DNA of 64,000 nt, from contig NC_058518.1 of assembly GCF_904849725.1 (NCBI RefSeq), forward strand, positions 504,915,225-504,979,224, given 5' to 3'. Positions 55,241 through 64,000 of this stretch are shown here, piece by piece; position 1 is the first letter of the stretch; every line of letters starts with the position of its first letter. The stretch comes from Hordeum vulgare subsp. vulgare. Taxonomy: Eukaryota; Streptophyta; Magnoliopsida; Poales; Poaceae. The translations under genes were made by a program, and so were the position numbers. The notes below the pieces were generated by a model, which saw nothing but the letters and a program-made list of their open reading frames with translations, did no database searches and had not been told where the DNA came from.

Positions 55241-55668
55241 CCCTACATCCCATGGGACCTGTCAGTAGAGAACGACGGCGCTGGTTGGTTACTCGCGGCC
55301 AGCCACGTCGTCCGTCACGCGCCGGGTAGTTAGCACTGACACATCTATCTAATAACTAAGACAAGAGAACATGCATACTTACGTTGATGTTTATATTATT
55401 AGGACTGGCAGGACTGGCAGGCTGTTAATAGTTGGTCAGGTATTGTTAGGATTCAGTTTCGTCGGTTGTTTTTTCAGTTAGCGTCCGAGGATGCGGTCTG
55501 TGTGCTTCCGGGGCCGTAGCTAGTAGCTAGCGGGCGCTTCCGATCATGGGATGGCACGATTCAGTAGAAGAAGCCGTCTCGATTCATTTTTCCCGTTCGA
55601 TAGAGGAATAAAATAGAAACCGAAAAGCAGTGGTAAGTGCGCTGCTTCAGTCGTCATCCTCCTCCTCT
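55241..55668. other. Spacer before the CACTA element, nothing recognised
   Basis: Mixed composition with no coding or repeat signature identified. Confidence 0.5.
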
Positions 55669-55885
55669 CACTGGTGGAAAAAGGGCCTTTGGTCGCGGTT
55701 CGCAACTGCCATTAGTCGCGGTTGCGCAACCGCGACCAAATAGGCGCGACTAAAGGCCCCCCCCCCTTTAGTCGCGGTTGCTTAAGAACCGCAACTAAAG
55801 GCCCGTCCACGTGGGCACCAGGCGGCCGTCGGGGCGGAGGACCTTTAGTCGCGGTTCTTCTGGCCAACCGCGACTAAAGGCCACA
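55669..55885. repeat. CACTA terminal inverted repeat and sub-terminal repeats
   Basis: The CACTGGTGG terminus is followed by five to six copies of TTTAGTCGCGGTT or its complement, arranged as hairpins. In CACTA elements such motifs bind the TnpA-type protein. Confidence 0.85.
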
Positions 55886-56125
55886 AGGTTTAGCCCCCCC
55901 CCTAAACCTGTTTTCTGTTTAATTTGTATTGTTTTATTTCTTTTGTGCTTTATTTTAATTTTGAAGGAGTTTCACATATTCTACGGTACTACATACATGC
56001 ATATGAATGTACAATTTCAAACAAATTTGAAATTAGAACCAAAAAGAATTCAAGAGGAATATACAATATATATTCAATATCATCGGATGATCATATACAA
56101 TTTTGAACAAGTTTCCATACATAAT

Positions 56126-59100
56126 TTAATGCATATGAAGTTCTACGTCCTCGTAATGGTGTTCTCCTTTACGATGGAGGACTTCCCTCCTGAACCATCC
56201 AGCTAGTTCCTCTTGAAGTGGTCGGAAGCGAGCTTCTGGACTAAGCATCACCCGGAGGTTATTCCGCTGAGCATTGGTATCACTCGGAACCCGCTCAGAG
56301 GTGTATCTCCGGATCATCTCACAGACATAGTATCCACATAGATTGGTCCCCGCTGGCTGAATATCCCCACCATTCTTAGCCTTTGACCTTTTGAATTCTA
56401 GCTCTTTTTTGAATTCACCGACCTTTGTATCTACGAACCGTCTCCAAACCCTACGAGGCAAAGAAAATTAAATGAACAAGAGAGTTATTAGTTACTTGAT
56501 ATTAGGAAATGAACGAAATAGGCCGATCGATATAGAGCGCAAATGAATGAAAATAATTACTTCTGCAGCATTCTTCTCATGCCGCCCCAAAGCTTTGGAT
56601 CCATATTCAGAGAGTCGTGGACGAGACATTCTGAGGTGTCAACTTTAATTACTAGCAGAATCCAGTGGAACCTGCGGACACGATACATGCACAGTACGTC
56701 ATGCATAACTCATCGATTAGCCGGCCACATATCATGCATGGAGTAAACAAAAGAGAATGTGCTCAAGACAGAAACACTCACCCAAAATGGTAAGGAAATA
56801 GAATATCACTTTTGAGTTCCTGCTTTGTAAGAAACTGCCACAGGTCTGCCTCCATGTCGGCGGGGTGATGCTCCAACACATATCCATTAACGATGTGTGG
56901 GTCAATGAACCCAACATCATGGATGTTCCTTACTCTGCATTCCTTAATCTTCATTCTGCATGTATAATAGCGGACACAACAATATAGTTACGACATATAT
57001 ATAGTGCAGGCAATATGAACGAGATGGGGTATAAATAAATCACTTACAGAACGTAGCAACTGATGATAGATTTGTCGAGCTCGCGCAGATTGAAAAGCTG
57101 GAACAATTCACTCAGATGAATTTGTACATAGTAATGTTTGAAGTGATGCTCATATCTAACTTCCGCATAAATATAATCTTTGGCGTTTTTATTTTTTATG
57201 TAACCCTTGTACCATTTCAGCAGACCTTTCATTTGTGGAGGTAGATCCTCTTCCTGCGCAGGCTCGACGAGAGGCCCATTCTTCACATATGTAATTACTA
57301 CCTCCTTCACTGGCGCCTCATCAAGGCCTAACATTTCACGAAGAGTAATACCTAAGTTGGCCGCTTGTTCTCTGGCACTCGTTACAGTCAATCCATGTGC
57401 TGCCGCAGCTGCTATGATATCGGGGTCATCCGGACCGGCGGCTTTCACTATAAGCGGGGCAATCGATTGTTTACTTTGTTCCCCGAGCTGGGCAACTCGT
57501 TTCCCGCTTTTTTTACTTTCTAATTCCGTTTTCTCGGCCTCCTCCAAGGCTTTGTTCTCCTGGTTCTCCGCCCGCTCTTTCTTCTCCTTCAACATGAGTG
57601 CCTGCCTACGAAGTTCACGTGCATAGTCGTCAGGCAGATTCTTCGCGGCTTGGGACGGTGTGCTCAAAAATGACTTAGCCCACTTCTTTTGCTCATCAGA
57701 AAATACTGGCTTGGGCTCGGGCTCTCTTTTCTTCTTGCAGTCCGCCTTCCATTTCTCATGATCAGCAGCCGCCCTCGCGGCAGTTTCCTCGGCACTACGT
57801 TCCCAAGGCCTTGTGGGGAGAGGCTTCAGTGATGGCTCCGGTACCTTTGTGGTCTTAGGTACATAAGGGTCCGGGTTAATAATCCAGGACTGCTTCTGCT
57901 TCTTTGCCGGAGGTGGATTGGGGGGTGGCGTTTGATCACCCGCCGGACGAGGACTGGGGGGCGGCGTCTGATCACCCGCCGGACGTTGTGGACTGGGGGG
58001 CGTCGGCTGACGTGACGGAGGTGTAGGTGAACCGTCACCACCACCACCGCCACCGCCACCACCACCACCGTAGGGGGGTGGACTTGTTGTCCTTGGCGCC
58101 TCGCCTGGAAACTTGATAAACTTCTTTTGCCATAGAATGAAATGGCGCTTGACATCTCCAAGTCTTTTCTCCCCTTCAGGTGTAGCAATGTCAATCTCCA
58201 GGTCCTCAAACCCTTGGACTATGTCCTCCACCGTGACACGAGCATAGCCATCTTGAATGGGGTTGTTGTGGTGGAGTGCTCCAGGTAAACATGGTAAAGC
58301 ACTGCCGATGGCTACCTTCATGGACATGTTCCCGATAGGATAATACAGATGACATTCTTTCATCTCCTTTATATCGTCCACGGGGTAGCGAGGAGGCTCC
58401 GGTGCAGTAATTTCGACCACCAGAGGCTCCGGTGCAGTAATTTCGATCGTCGGTGCATCTGCACCAGCTGGTGGGGCCTCCGTGGAAGCCACGCTGCTTC
58501 TCCGCTGCTGGCTTCCGAGATCCGCTGGATGATCTTCATGCTGCGCCCGAACATCTCTTTCGGCTAATAGTACACTCACGGTTTTCTTCATCACATCCAT
58601 TTCCGATGCCAACCGCGCCACAACATCTGCTTCCCGATCCATCTTTCTCTTACGGCTTCTGTAACCGTACGGGTCATCGTTCTGGGGGAACCCTATTTTC
58701 CACGGAATGTTCCCCATGCCTCGTACACGTCCTCCGTGTTCAGGATTCCCGAGGGCTTTTGTCAGCGCGTCGTTCTCTCTGTTGAACTTGATCTTCCCCT
58801 CTTGAGCATCCCTCATTGCGTCAATAAGGGCTTGGGTGGGTTTAATTAATTTGCCCCGGTAAACACACTCCCCTGTCTCCGGGTTCAGCGTTCCCCCATG
58901 CCCGTACCACCAGCTTTTGGCCCTTTGGTCCCATCCCTCCGTACCTGGACGGATTCCTCGCGCCCTCAGCTCGTTCTCCATCTTCTCCAACCTAGGCACC
59001 CAAATGCGATACCCTCCTGGCCCCATAATATGATTGTACTCCTTCTTAGCCGCATTTTCCTTATTTCTTTTCGATATTTGAATGAACTGCTCCGATTTCT

Positions 59101-59947
59101 TTTGCTTCACAAATTCTGGCCAATCATGTTTCAGTTTCTCATATTGTCCTTTGAAATCCGGAGTCTTGTTCTGCTTGACAAAGTCATGGGCTAGATTTTG
59201 CTTGAATTTCCGGAATGCGTCGGCCATCTTATGAAGGGCGAACTGTTTGACTAGCCTCCTCCTCTCCTTGTTTTCCTCAATCTTGTTACCCTCCTCATCG
59301 AATTTGTTGTATTCCGGAGGTAGAACGAAATGTTCCATAAGCTTCTTGAAGCAATCTTTTTTTGTTCTCTTATCGACAAAAGTGAAACCAGCATTTCGTG
59401 CCTTCTTTGGCTCATTCCACTCCTGGACGGTGATCGAGACGTTGTCTCTAACAACGGCTCCGCATTGGCTGACAAACTTGGTGGCGTTCTTGCGGGGCTC
59501 CAGCGGCCTGCCGGTTGCACTGTCGACAACCTCGATGGTGCATGTTTCTCCTTGTTTCATCGTCTTGGTTGCGCCACGCTTTGACGACGTACTCGATTGT
59601 TTCGACGATCCGGCCGAGGGCTAAAATAAGAAAGAGAGTCGCGCGCGTTAGTACACTCTTCATAAGTTAGTTTGTATCACCAGAGGCTCAATGTATATAT
59701 ATACCTCGGCGCCGGAGGTGGTTGCTACTTCCATTTGAAGATCGTCGTTTATCGACGTTTGTTCGGCATCATCTTGCTGACGGCGCCCTTCATCTTCACC
59801 GTCAAGGTTCAGATAAGAAGAGATATCATCTTCTTGATCTTGTCCGGTCGGCACATATAGAATATCGCCGTTTATGATGCCGAACATATGTGCTTCACCG
59901 TGCGGATCATAGTTGTCCATAATCGGGTCAGCTCTATCGTCCGCCAT
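56126..59947 (-). CDS. CACTA-borne gene with C-terminal Ulp1 (C48) cysteine protease domain, five exons
   Basis: Model: exon 1 59705-59947, exon 2 57048-59620, exon 3 56782-56949, exon 4 56561-56671, exon 5 56126-56450; all introns GT-AG, about 1139 residues. Exon 1 is acidic (MADDRADPIMDNYD start). Exon 2 has a transposase-associated region (KSWWYGHGGTLNPETGECVYRG), a Gly run, Pro-rich repeats (RPAGDQTPPP) and a charged coiled-coil-like stretch. Exons 3-5 form the protease: His in FHWILLVI, Asp in VHDSLN, Gln in QPAGTNLCG and Cys in NLCGYYVCE, so the C48 catalytic set is complete. The natural exon 3 acceptor (TGCAG before 56956) would give a frameshift. I used an AG seven bases downstream, so a one-base insertion in an otherwise older gene is the alternative. 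The role of Ulp1-like proteins in CACTA elements is unknown; removal of SUMO-like modifiers is a guess from the family. Confidence 0.7.
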
Positions 59948-60388
59948 TATGTCAGTCCTGAAAACATGTAGTAAAAACAAATTAATTAAGTGAAGAAGGG
60001 GTGCGGTGGCGGTGGCGGTGGCGAAAGGGCGGTGGCAAAAGGAGGGGGCGAGGAAGGGGTGGGAGAGGGTGTCCGGATCGTGAAGTTTGTATGCTTGCAA
60101 TCTATAGAGGTTGTGCTTTTGATATTTTGTTCGAGGGGTTGTTGTGGACTGTTCAAGGGACATCAAGAACAACCTACACCAACTCTTCTTCCTCTACATC
60201 TCGAAGTTGGTAAAGATCCGATCTAACCTTATATGCATCTTCATAGTGATCCAGGACCTTGATCGTAGGGCTATTTTTCTAACCATCCAACCACAGGTTG
60301 GTTAACTTGCAACATAGATCTTGGGGATTTGAACCTAATGAGGTTTCCTAAACTATATGTTCATTGTAAATGGGGCCTTTAGTGTTCT
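59948..60388. other. 5' region of the Ulp1-domain gene
   Basis: Likely 5' UTR and promoter of the minus-strand gene. A GGTGGCGGTGGCG purine-rich run lies at 60004-60050. No other gene is seen. Confidence 0.5.
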
Positions 60389-60775
60389 ACAAAGTTATTG
60401 ACAAAGTTATTTGAACCTAATGAGGTTTCCTAAGCTTATGAAATTTTTATAGACAAAGTTCTACAAAGTTCTACAAAGTTCTACAAAGTTCTACAAATTT
60501 TTATAGACAAAGTTCTACAAAGTTTTATAGACAAAGTTCTACAAAGTTATTTGACAAAGTTATTGACAAAGTTATTTGAACCTAATGAGGTTTCCTAAGC
60601 TTATGAAATTTTTATAGACAAAGTTCTACAAAGTTCTACAAAGTTCTACAAATTTTTATAGACAAAGTTCTACAAAGTTTTATAGACAAAGTTCTACAAA
60701 GTTATTTGACAAAGTTATTGACAAAGTTATTTGAACCTAATGAGGTTTCCTAAGCTTATGAAATTTTTAACTAAG
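60389..60775. repeat. Tandem repeat, unit about 155-165 bp, with internal TTCTACAAAG runs
   Basis: TTGAACCTAATGAGGTTTCC recurs at about 60411, 60576 and 60731, giving units of 165 and 155 bases. Each unit holds runs of GTTCTACAAA and TATAGACAAA. Confidence 0.85.
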
Positions 60776-60819
60776 CTTTCTCATGGTTAGTGTGGGGATT
60801 AGTGTGGGGATAGAGACGG

Positions 60820-61065
60820 CCGGTGGCGAGGGCGAGGGGCGACGGCGGGCGACGGCGGGCGGCGTACGTGGGCAAGGGCGACGGCGGGCGGCGAGGGCGA
60901 CGGCGGGCGACGGCGGGCGGCGTCGCGGGCAAGGGCGACGGCGGGCGGCGAGGGCGACGGCGGGCGACGGCGGGCGGCGTCGAGGGCGAGGGCGACGGCG
61001 GGCGGCGAGGGCGGCGTCGAGGGCGAGGGCGACGGCGGGCGTCGAGGGCGAGGATCGGAGAAGAC
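60820..61065. repeat. GC-rich minisatellite GGCGACGGCGGGCGGC
   Basis: Tandem imperfect copies of GAGGGCGACGGCGGGCGACGGCGGGCGGCGTC. Frames over it are Arg/Gly/Ala repeats with no family resemblance. It lies in the divergent intergenic region of the CACTA genes. Confidence 0.8.
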
Positions 61066-61108
61066 GAGAATCGGAGAAGACGGCGGCAGGCCTTGTATTT
61101 ATAACCCC

Positions 61109-61366
61109 CCCTTTAGTCGCGGTTGGGGAGGCGACCCGCGACTAAAGGTTACCTTTAGTCGCGGGTCGCCTCCCCAACCGCGACTAAAGGGTTTTTGGCG
61201 GGTTTTTGCGTTCCCGCGCCCCCCCCCCCTTTAGTCGCGGTTGGGGAGGCGACCCGCGACTAAAGGTAACCTTTAGTCGCGGTTGGATAAACCAACCGCG
61301 ACTAAAGGGTTTTTTCGTTCCGGCGCGCAACGACCTTTAGTCGCGGTTGGTCTGGCCAACCGCGAC
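61109..61366. repeat. Internal block of CACTA TTTAGTCGCGG repeats, including a 41-bp perfect hairpin
   Basis: Eight copies of TTTAGTCGCGG or its complement. Bases 61109-61149 and 61151-61191 are perfect inverted repeats of 41 bases around a single T. Two further hairpins follow at about 61231-61310 and 61332-61373. The motif matches that of the element end at 55669. Confidence 0.85.
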
Positions 61367-61854
61367 TAAAGGTATTTTTCAAAATACTTTTCGTTTTCAA
61401 TATCTTAAAAATACAAATAATATATCAAAAAATTCAGAAAAATAAAACTAATTCAATTCAATATGTTAAAAACACAAAAATTATATCAAAAAATTAAGAA
61501 AAATAAAACTAATTCAATTCAAAATGTTAAAAATACAAATAATATATCAAAAAATTCAGAAAAATAACACTAATTCAATTCAAACGTCCTTATCCCACCG
61601 ACAGTTTTCTTAGATGACACAAAACCACATTTAATCCCGGTTGCACCAACCAGCCGGGACTAAAGGTTAGATGACCAGCTCTGGATTCCTCTTCTTCCCG
61701 CCATTTCTTCCCTGTCTTCCCGCCTCTTTCTTCCCGCCACTTTCTTCCCGCCTCCTGTCTTCCCGCTCCCATTTTTCCCGCCATTTCTCACTACATATAT
61801 GTAGCCCGGCTTGGCCAGCATTATCACATCTCTACAATCTCTCATCACTCTCTC
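61367..61854. other. Promoter and 5' leader of the small plus-strand gene
   Basis: A/T-rich tandem-like TCAAAAAATTCAGAAAAATAAAACTAATTC units repeat three times at 61415-61580. A TTTAATCCCGGTTGCACC / CAGCCGGGACTAAAGG hairpin lies at about 61631-61668, then TTCCCGCC repeats at 61690-61790, and CATATATGTA near 61794 as a possible TATA region about 60 bases before the ATG. Confidence 0.55.
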
Positions 61855-62421
61855 ATGGCTTCCACCGCACCCACTCTAACCTACCAGCAGGTGGAGGAGC
61901 TTTGCGCCTCGAACTACCCTTGTCCACCGGGCTACCGCGTCCCCACCGGCTGGAGCCTAAGCGCCGGCGGCGTGCCGGTCCCTCCCGTCCCTCAGGGTAC
62001 TGCGCGCCGGGCGGCCATCACGAACCACTACTACCTCGACCTCACGCCGGAGCAGCGGATGAATCCCCGCTGGCATCCCGATAACCAGCATACTTGGGAC
62101 GCCTTCTTCATCAATCGGCGTGAGAGGGCGCTCGCCAGGTATGAGGAGGACGGTCTGCCTCCTGGGAACTTCCACGAGGCCGGCCGTCGGCTATGGTGGT
62201 ACGGCCGGACTCTGCAGAGCGTCATGGACTACATCACGGCCGGCGATATCCCCCGCCTGCGCTACCCTCAGTTCGAGCCACGAGCGCCGCCCGACGACAG
62301 CGACGACAGCAGCGACGACGACGGCGGCAACTTAGAAGGCGACGACTACCAGTACAACGACGACAGCGGCTATGAAGACTACGAGTATGCATATTATACG
62401 CCTAGGCAGGAGTATGACTAA
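61855..62421 (+). CDS. CACTA-borne small protein of unknown function
   Basis: A 188-residue protein starting MASTAPTLTYQQVEELC. It has Pro/Gly-rich sequence at about 20-50, then a compact region with aromatic and basic residues (HTWDAFFINRRERALARYEE, FHEAGRRLWWYGRTLQSV; about 83-130), then a strongly acidic Ser/Asp tail (about 145-185). The ATG follows a TATA-like region and a leader with CTCTCATCACTCTCTC. It is intact and transcribed away from the Ulp1-domain gene if expressed. It lies tail to tail with the transposase, whose stop is about 130 bases away. I recognise similar ORFs only as unnamed CACTA-associated proteins. The WWYG segment resembles KSWWYGHGG in the large CACTA gene, so the two may be related. 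No function is assigned. Confidence 0.7.
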   Translation: MASTAPTLTYQQVEELCASNYPCPPGYRVPTGWSLSAGGVPVPPVPQGTARRAAITNHYYLDLTPEQRMNPRWHPDNQHTWDAFFINRRERALARYEEDGLPPGNFHEAGRRLWWYGRTLQSVMDYITAGDIPRLRYPQFEPRAPPDDSDDSSDDDGGNLEGDDYQYNDDSGYEDYEYAYYTPRQEYD

Positions 62422-62548
62422 ATCACTCCAAAATTCATGTATCATCAGTGGTATCTCGAATCATTCGAAAATGGACACCAAACACATCACGGGTAATATA
62501 ATTCACATGATCCATTCAACAAAGTTTGGTGCAATAAATTATTACACA

Positions 62549-64000
62549 TCATTTCTTCCCTTGTGTCCCTGCTTGCTTACGATTGTGCCGTATCCATGGA
62601 GCATCCTCATCATTTAACTTAATGCTTGGGTCGGTGTTCACTTTGAAGGGCGGAATTTCAGCAAACATATTATAATCTTCTGACATGTCTGTCTTGTCCT
62701 CCACTCCCACGATGTTTCTTTTCCCTGAAAGAACAATGTGGCGCTTTGGATCATCGCATGATGTACTGATCGTTTTCTTATCTTTCCGTTTCCTCGGTTT
62801 GCTACTCATGTCCTTCACATAGAAAACCTGAGCGACATCTTTCGCTAGGACGAATGGTTCGTCAAGGTAACCAAGATTGTTGAAATCCACCATTGTCATT
62901 CCGTATTGCTGGTCCACCTTTACTCCACCTCCTGTTAGCTTGAACCATTTGCACCGGAACAAAGGGACCTTAAAGGAGGGTCCATAGTCAAGTTCCCATA
63001 TCTCCTCTATGTAACCATAATATGTGACCTCTTGCCCATTCTCGGTTGCTGCATCAAAGCGGACACCACTGTTTTGGTTGGTGCTCTTTTTATCTTGGGC
63101 GATCGTGTAAAATGTATTCCCATTTATCTCGTACCCTTGGAAAGTCGTTATAGTCGAAGATGGTGTCTTGGCCAACATGTACAGCTGATCTACAACATCA
63201 TTGTCATTCATTAAATGTTTTCTCAACCAACTACCGAAAGTCTCCATGTGGGCCTTCCTAATCCAGGATTCAGGCTTCCCCGGGTTGTCCGAGCGTAAAA
63301 TATTCTTGTGTTTCTCAAAGTACGGAGCCACCAAGATGGAATTGGTCAGTACAGTGTGGTGTGCTTCAGTCAGAGAATGGCCGTCCATACATATCGTTGA
63401 TTTCCTTCCGATCGTGCCTTTTCCACTTAGTCTCCCCTCGTGCCGCGATCGAGGAAGACCAATCGGCTTAAGGTCAGGAACAAAGTCAACACAAAACTCA
63501 ATTACCTCCTCATTTCCATAGCCCTTGGCGATGCTTCCTTCTGGCCTAGCACGGTTACGAACATATTTCTTTAATACTCCCATGAACCTCTCGAAGGGGA
63601 ACATATTGTGTAGAAATACAGGACCGAGAACGAAAATCTCTTCGACTAGGTGAACCAGGAGGTGCGTCATAATATTGAAGAAGGATGGCGGGAACACCAG
63701 CTCGAAACTGACAAGACATTGGATCACATCGTTCTGTAACCGTGGTAGAACTTCTGGATTGATTACCTTCTGAGAGATTGCATTGAGGAATGCACATAGC
63801 TTCACAATGGCTACTCGAACATTTTCCGGCAGGAGCCCCCTCAAAGCAATCGGAAGCAATTGCGTCATAATCACGTGGCAGTCGTGAGACTTCAGGTTTT
63901 GGAACTTTTTCTCCGCCATGTTTATTATTCCCTTTATATTGGACGAGAATCCAGACGGGACCTTCATACTGCTCAGGCATTCAAAAAAGATGACCTTCTC
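62549..64000 (-). CDS. CACTA transposase (TnpD type) C-terminal part, DUF4218 and DUF4216 regions; partial
   Basis: The frame is open from the right edge of the window to the TGA at 62549-62551, at least 483 codons. The part before Met at 63967 (EKVIFFECLSS) belongs to the same frame, so the start lies outside. Residues about 12-140 of the visible part match the DUF4218 region (LPENVRVAIVKLCAFLNAIS, FPPSFFNIMTHLLVHLVEE, FPFERFMGVLKKYVRNRARPEGSI). About 310-365 match DUF4216 (TYYGYIEEIWELDY, VPLFRCKWF). The catalytic DDE core would lie in the missing N-terminal part. The visible part has no stop or frameshift, so this element may be recent. Confidence 0.88.
   Translation of the reverse strand, partial: EKVIFFECLSSMKVPSGFSSNIKGIINMAEKKFQNLKSHDCHVIMTQLLPIALRGLLPENVRVAIVKLCAFLNAISQKVINPEVLPRLQNDVIQCLVSFELVFPPSFFNIMTHLLVHLVEEIFVLGPVFLHNMFPFERFMGVLKKYVRNRARPEGSIAKGYGNEEVIEFCVDFVPDLKPIGLPRSRHEGRLSGKGTIGRKSTICMDGHSLTEAHHTVLTNSILVAPYFEKHKNILRSDNPGKPESWIRKAHMETFGSWLRKHLMNDNDVVDQLYMLAKTPSSTITTFQGYEINGNTFYTIAQDKKSTNQNSGVRFDAATENGQEVTYYGYIEEIWELDYGPSFKVPLFRCKWFKLTGGGVKVDQQYGMTMVDFNNLGYLDEPFVLAKDVAQVFYVKDMSSKPRKRKDKKTISTSCDDPKRHIVLSGKRNIVGVEDKTDMSEDYNMFAEIPPFKVNTDPSIKLNDEDAPWIRHNRKQAGTQGKK

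Larger units (their letters stand above)
55669..64000 (-). mobile_element. CACTA (En/Spm) DNA transposon, one end and most of the interior; continues past the window
   Basis: The terminal motif CACTGGTGGAAAAAGGGCC at 55669 starts a sub-terminal zone of TTTAGTCGCGGTT / AACCGCGACTAAAGG repeats (55690-55880). Two minus-strand genes typical of grass CACTA elements follow: a long ORF ending in a Ulp1 protease domain and the transposase with DUF4218/DUF4216. A small plus-strand gene lies between. A second block of the same repeats is at 61109-61366. The opposite terminus (CCACCAGTG) is not in the window. Assignment as one element rests on gene order and shared motifs. Confidence 0.85.

Noticed and set aside
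57826..58209. Minus-strand frame rich in Val/Arg within the Ulp1 gene
   Set aside because: Alternative frame over the Gly/Pro-rich repeat of exon 2.
60783..61145. Arg/Gly-rich frames of 93-120 codons (plus strand)
   Set aside because: Purely the translation of the GGCGACGGCGGGCGGC tandem repeat.

Overview
The window is repeat-dominated plant nuclear DNA, almost certainly from a Triticeae grass (wheat, Aegilops, barley or rye group). The evidence is three Angela/BARE-type Copia LTR sequences, a Sirevirus-type Copia with an extra ORF behind pol, a CACTA element with the terminal motif CACTGGTGG and TTTAGTCGCGG sub-terminal repeats, grass LINEs, and Tourist-, Stowaway-, Mutator- and hAT-like MITEs. 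About 80-85 percent of the window can be assigned to transposable elements. The only clear non-transposon genes are two intronless group III WRKY transcription factor genes at 34750-35511 and 52359-53147 (+). They are direct tandem paralogues sharing promoter, 5' and 3' sequence.

Layout. 1-5548: 3' part of a Sirevirus-type Copia (+) inserted into an Angela-type LTR, whose remainder is 5549-6745. 6746-13519: low-copy-looking DNA with two hAT-like MITEs, a broken LINE and duplicated non-coding segments of the WRKY unit. 13520-33560: a complex nest. A LINE carries a hAT element (30082-33129). A Copia element (14613-29701, minus, called Copia-A here) lies exactly at the centre of an inverted duplication of that LINE and hAT DNA. 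An Angela element (19594-28289) is inserted in the gag of Copia-A. 33560-37910: WRKY gene 1 with two Tourist-like MITEs in its upstream region. 37919-51132: a second Copia (minus, Copia-B) that lacks gag, with another Angela element (39625-48419) nested in its reverse transcriptase. 51133-55668: WRKY gene 2 and a third copy of the WRKY-unit non-coding segment. 55669-64000: a large CACTA element running off the right edge. It carries a multi-exon gene with a Ulp1-type cysteine protease domain, a small divergently oriented gene, and the 3' part of its transposase.

How it fits together. A WRKY unit was duplicated in tandem at least twice; homologous flank segments are seen three times. Retrotransposons then filled the gaps between the upstream segments and the WRKY genes. 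Four insertions can be closed on paper by their target-site duplications: AAACT, GGTTG, CAAAC and GTGAAAAG. LTR divergence judged by eye (Copia-A about 3 percent, Angela-1 about 2 percent, Angela-2 under 2 percent) agrees with the nesting order. All LTR-element polyproteins here carry stops, frameshifts or deletions, so none looks autonomous. The observations most worth following are the inverted duplication centred on Copia-A, the gag-less Copia-B, the dense palindrome arrays of the Sirevirus with a promoter-like block before its second ORF, and the intronless WRKY array. All coordinates, repeat comparisons and percentages were made by reading the sequence, not by alignment software.
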